From: Streptosporangiaceae bacterium | GTDB lineage: Bacteria; Actinomycetota; Actinomycetes; Streptosporangiales; Streptosporangiaceae | Direction: 5' to 3' | Length of the DNA stretch: 7,875 nt | Assembly (NCBI GenBank): GCA_030040815.1 | Contig: JASHSZ010000361.1 | Location: 1-7,875 of the forward strand | Shown here: positions 5,857 through 7,875 of the stretch, one piece after another | Numbering within the stretch: the stretch's first letter is position 1 | How the letters are laid out: every line of letters starts with the position of its first letter | Translations under genes and position numbers: made by a program | The notes under the pieces: model-generated | What the model was told of the DNA's origin: nothing | Databases searched by the model: none | Seen by the model: the letters and a program-made list of their open reading frames with translations, nothing else

Positions 5857-6456
5857 ATGCGCGTGCTCGGCGTCGATCCGGGTCTGACCCGCTGTGGGAT
5901 CGGTGCAGTAGACGGTGCGCCCGGCCGGCCGCTGCGGCTGGCGGCCACCGGGGTTATTCGAACTGGCGTCGGCGACGACATCGGCGCCCGGCTGCTCGCC
6001 CTCGAGACCGAGGTTGACCAGTGGCTGACGCGGCTTGAGCCGGATGCGGTGGCCGTGGAGCGCGTCTTCAGTCAGCACAACCTGCGGACGGTCATGGGCA
6101 CCGCGCAGGCGGGCGCGGTGGCCATCGTGTGCGCGGCGCGGCGCGGCATCCCGGTCGCGCTGCATACCCCAAGCGAGGTGAAGGCCGCCGTGACCGGAAC
6201 CGGCGCGGCCGGCAAGCAGCAGGTCACCGAGATGGTGACCAGGTTGCTCCGGCTCACGGACCCGCCGCACCCGGCGGACTGCGCGGACGCGCTGGCCCTT
6301 GCGATCTGTCATCTCTGGCGGGGTACCGCGCAACGGCGCCTGGCCGCCGCGGTCGAAATGGCGGGATGTTTCGGGGGGTCGTCCCCGCGGGCCGGCACGG
6401 CGGGGGGTGTCGGGGGGTCGTCCCCCCCGGCCAATACTGCGGGAGGCACTCGGTGA
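5857..6456 (+). CDS. ruvC: Holliday junction resolvase RuvC, with repeat-extended C-terminus
   Basis: Homodimeric, Mg2+-dependent endonuclease that cuts Holliday junctions symmetrically, working with RuvAB. The RNase H-like core shows [16 protein letters not shown] (Asp7), [11 protein letters not shown] (65-75; Glu68), the [10 protein letters not shown] helix (81-90), [20 protein letters not shown] (104-123) and [14 protein letters not shown] (139-152) with Asp141 and Asp144. These four acids correspond to Asp7, Glu66, Asp138 and Asp141 of E. coli RuvC, so the enzyme should be active. At 199 residues it is longer than E. coli RuvC (173): after the core (about residue 155) comes a tail whose last about 29 residues are Gly/Ser/Pro/Ala-rich and come from a 39-nt tandem repeat. 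That tail is probably disordered. The start is ATG 5857; the upstream Shine-Dalgarno is weak. Its stop TGA overlaps the ruvA GTG as GTGA. Confidence 0.97.
   Translation: MRVLGVDPGLTRCGIGAVDGAPGRPLRLAATGVIRTGVGDDIGARLLALETEVDQWLTRLEPDAVAVERVFSQHNLRTVMGTAQAGAVAIVCAARRGIPVALHTPSEVKAAVTGTGAAGKQQVTEMVTRLLRLTDPPHPADCADALALAICHLWRGTAQRRLAAAVEMAGCFGGSSPRAGTAGGVGGSSPPANTAGGTR
6370..6447 (+). repeat. Two 39-nt tandem repeats with G6/C6 palindromes at the end of ruvC
   Basis: Unit 1 is 6370-6408 and unit 2 is 6409-6447, in frame (13 codons each) and about 30 of 39 bases identical by eye. They encode (F/V)GGSSP(R/P)A(G/N)TAGG. Both contain the same 16 bases, TCGGGGGGTCGTCCCC (6371-6386 and 6410-6425), which can fold as G/C hairpins with a TCGT loop; in unit 2 the stem is six perfect pairs (6412-6417 with 6422-6427). 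A degenerate trace of a repeat end (GCGGGATGT, 6361-6369) precedes unit 1. The stretch also has four runs of three or more G. The ruvA ribosome-binding site lies at the end of unit 2. Confidence 0.85.
6441..6446 (+). promoter_or_regulatory. Strong Shine-Dalgarno of ruvA inside the ruvC repeat
   Basis: GGGAGG lies 6 nt before the GTG at 6453 and is the best ribosome-binding site in the window. It fixes GTG 6453 as the ruvA start. It belongs to the last codons of ruvC, within repeat unit 2; the matching bases of unit 1 are GGGGGG. Confidence 0.8.
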
Positions 6457-7076
6457 TCGCGCACGTGACTGGCTCCGTGACCTCTGTCGCGCCGGACGGC
6501 GCGGTCATCGACGTCGGCGGCGTCGGCCTGCTCGTGCAGTGCACGCCGGGAACGCTGGCTGGCCTGCGGGCGGGCGAGCGGGCGCGGGTCGCAACCTCGC
6601 TGGTGGTCAGGGAGGACTCGTTGACGCTGTACGGGTTCGCCACCGACGACGAACGCGTCGTCTTCGAGCTGCTGCAGACTGCCACCGGCGTAGGCCCCAG
6701 GCTGGCGCAGGCGATGCTGGCGGTGCTGACGCCGGACGCACTGCGGCGGGCAGTGGCGACCGAGGACCTCGTGGCGCTGATGTCGGTGCCCGGCATCGGG
6801 CGCAAGGGCGCGCAGCGCATCGTGCTCGAGCTCGCCGGCCGACTGGGCGCGCCGGCCGACGCGACGACGGCCAACGGGTCTGCCGCCGCACGTGCGGTGC
6901 TGCCGCAGTGGCAGGACCAGGTCCGGGCCGGGCTGGTCAGCCTTGGCTGGGGCAGCAGGGAGGCCGACCAGGCGGTCGCCGCGGTGGCTGCCGAGCTGAC
7001 CCCCCACGGGGAGTCCGCCGTCCTCGACGTGGCCGTGGCGCTGCGCGCCGCCCTGCGTGTGCTCGGCCGGTCATGA
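6453..7076 (+). CDS. ruvA: Holliday junction branch-migration complex subunit RuvA
   Basis: Tetrameric protein that binds the four-way junction, holds it open in a square-planar form and loads RuvB rings on opposite arms. The 207 residues (family about 200) comprise an N-terminal OB-fold ([12 protein letters not shown] to about 62, including GGVGLLVQC and LTLYGF), two helix-hairpin-helix motifs, [19 protein letters not shown] (from 73) and [19 protein letters not shown] (from 109), a variable Ala/Thr-rich linker (about 133-152), and the small RuvB-binding domain III (about 153-205, with [17 protein letters not shown]). The start is GTG 6453, overlapping the ruvC stop as GTGA and preceded by a strong GGGAGG. 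The stop overlaps ruvB as ATGA. It is transcribed with ruvC and so should share its LexA control. Confidence 0.97.
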   Translation: MIAHVTGSVTSVAPDGAVIDVGGVGLLVQCTPGTLAGLRAGERARVATSLVVREDSLTLYGFATDDERVVFELLQTATGVGPRLAQAMLAVLTPDALRRAVATEDLVALMSVPGIGRKGAQRIVLELAGRLGAPADATTANGSAAARAVLPQWQDQVRAGLVSLGWGSREADQAVAAVAAELTPHGESAVLDVAVALRAALRVLGRS

Positions 7077-7875
7077 CCGGCCGCCTGACGGACCCGGATC
7101 GGGTCGTGTCCGCGCTCGCTGATTCGGACGACCGAGTGGTCGAGGGGGCGCTCCGGCCCAAACGGCTCGCTGAGCTGGTGGGTCAGGACCGGGTGCGCGA
7201 GCAGCTGTCGCTGGTGCTGCAGGGCGCGCTGCGCCGCCGTCGGCCGCCCGATCACGTGCTGCTGTCCGGCCCCCCCGGTCTCGGCAAGACGACCCTTGCC
7301 ATGATCATCGCTACGGAGCTGGGTGCGCCGCTGCGGATCACCAGCGGCCCCGCCATCGAGCGGGCCGGCGATCTCGCCGCGATCCTGTCGACGCTCGCCG
7401 AGGGCGAGGTCGTGTTCATCGACGAGATCCACCGGGTAGCCCGCCCCGCCGAGGAGATGCTGTACCTGGCCATGGAGGACTTCCGGGTCGACGTGGTGGT
7501 CGGGAAGGGCCCGGGTGCGACCGCGATCCCGCTGGACATCGCCCCGTTCACGCTGGTCGGCGCCACGACCAGGGCCGGACTGCTGCCCGCGGCGCTGCGC
7601 GACAGATTCGGATTCACCGCCCACCTGGATTTCTACGAGCCTGCCGAGCTAGGCGTCATCGTTCGCCGGTCGGCCGGCCTGCTAGGCGTGACGCTGCGCG
7701 ACGACGGCGCCGACGAGATCGCCGGGCGGTCCAGGGGCACGCCGCGGGTCGCCAACCGGCTGCTGCGGCGGGTCCGCGACTTCGCCGAGGTCCGCGGTGA
7801 CGGCATCGTGACCAGGCACTGCGCCCAGGCGGCGCTGGACCTGTACGAGGTGGACGCCACTGGGCTCGACCGTCT
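7073..7875 (+). CDS. ruvB: Holliday junction ATP-dependent helicase RuvB (partial, C-terminus off the edge)
   Basis: AAA+ motor that forms hexameric rings around DNA arms and drives branch migration with RuvA. Translation from ATG 7073 stays open to the right edge, giving 267 complete codons; RuvB is usually about 340-360 residues, so most of the C-terminal winged-helix domain is missing. Visible are [15 protein letters not shown] (27-41), Walker [11 protein letters not shown] (65-74), [17 protein letters not shown] (89-105), Walker [10 protein letters not shown] (113-121), sensor 1 GATTRAG (163-169), the arginine-finger segment ALRDRFGF (174-181) and the sensor 2 region [17 protein letters not shown] (222-238). 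All ATPase motifs are intact. The ATG overlaps the ruvA stop as ATGA and has no separate Shine-Dalgarno that I can see, so coupling to ruvA is likely. Confidence 0.97.
   Translation, partial: MTGRLTDPDRVVSALADSDDRVVEGALRPKRLAELVGQDRVREQLSLVLQGALRRRRPPDHVLLSGPPGLGKTTLAMIIATELGAPLRITSGPAIERAGDLAAILSTLAEGEVVFIDEIHRVARPAEEMLYLAMEDFRVDVVVGKGPGATAIPLDIAPFTLVGATTRAGLLPAALRDRFGFTAHLDFYEPAELGVIVRRSAGLLGVTLRDDGADEIAGRSRGTPRVANRLLRRVRDFAEVRGDGIVTRHCAQAALDLYEVDATGLDR

Noticed and set aside
5958..5973. Second LexA-like site TCGAAC-N4-GTCGGC inside ruvC
   Set aside because: Only the left half matches; the right half departs from GTTCGA at three positions and the site is inside the coding region.
5158..6333. 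Long open frame of 391 codons on the minus strand across the Eis-like gene and ruvC
   Set aside because: It lies opposite two confidently identified genes, has an Arg/Pro/Ala-rich composition typical of GC-rich shadow frames and shows no recognisable motif.
6373..6417. G-quadruplex in the ruvC repeat
   Set aside because: The G-runs are there, but two of the loops would be about 10 nt and C-runs close by favour hairpins, so I do not list it as a feature.
6254..7624. Open frame of 456 codons on the minus strand opposite ruvC, ruvA and ruvB
   Set aside because: It is antisense to three clear genes; the translation is low-complexity Arg/Ser/Thr/Pro with no family pattern.
1..7875. Defence system, mobile element, CRISPR array, tRNA or rRNA
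   Set aside because: I saw no transposase, integrase, nuclease-effector or repeat-spacer pattern and no tRNA- or rRNA-like sequence; apart from the items listed, the region is conserved housekeeping genes.

Overview
The window is very GC-rich, has strong G/C preference at third codon positions and carries every recognisable gene on the + strand. Together with the gene content this points to a high-GC actinobacterium. The order (acyltransferase end?)–pimA–LemA-like–pdxS–pdxT–yebC–(GNAT)–ruvC–ruvA–ruvB is the conserved actinobacterial chromosomal core seen, with variations, in Streptomyces and Mycobacterium. The direct adjacency of pdxS and pdxT resembles streptomycete-type genomes more than M. 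tuberculosis, but genus cannot be fixed from this piece. There are no mobile-element genes, CRISPR arrays, tRNA or rRNA genes that I can see.

Layout. (1) 1-1792 is the end of a phosphatidylinositol-mannoside (PIM) operon: the last 33 codons of an upstream gene (probably the PIM acyltransferase), pimA, and a membrane-anchored LemA-like protein, each overlapping the next by an ATGA. (2) 1793-2180 is a 388-nt gap with several inverted repeats, an AT-richer patch and the presumed pdxS promoter. (3) 2181-4488 is pdxS-pdxT-yebC, again stop/start-coupled: the two subunits of the DXP-independent PLP synthase, then a YebC/PmpR-family protein. (4) 4493-5701 is an Eis-type GNAT acetyltransferase with no normal start codon at the expected place. 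(5) 5702-5856 is a promoter region with a clear actinobacterial LexA (SOS) box. (6) 5857 to the end is ruvC-ruvA-ruvB, the Holliday-junction branch-migration and resolution machinery, with overlapping stops and starts; ruvB runs off the right edge.

How the genes work together. PimA starts mannosylation of phosphatidylinositol for the cell envelope. PdxS and PdxT make pyridoxal 5'-phosphate from ribose-5-phosphate, glyceraldehyde-3-phosphate and glutamine ammonia. RuvA/RuvB migrate Holliday junctions and RuvC cuts them; the LexA box implies DNA-damage induction of this set. The lipid, vitamin and repair genes look like neighbours by conserved synteny rather than one pathway.

The content is largely ordinary housekeeping. 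The points most worth a second look are the perfect 11-bp inverted repeat in the lemA-pdxS gap, the tandem 39-bp G/C-palindrome repeat that extends the RuvC C-terminus and supplies the ruvA ribosome-binding site, and the missing canonical start of the Eis-like gene. I found no convincing undescribed multi-gene system.
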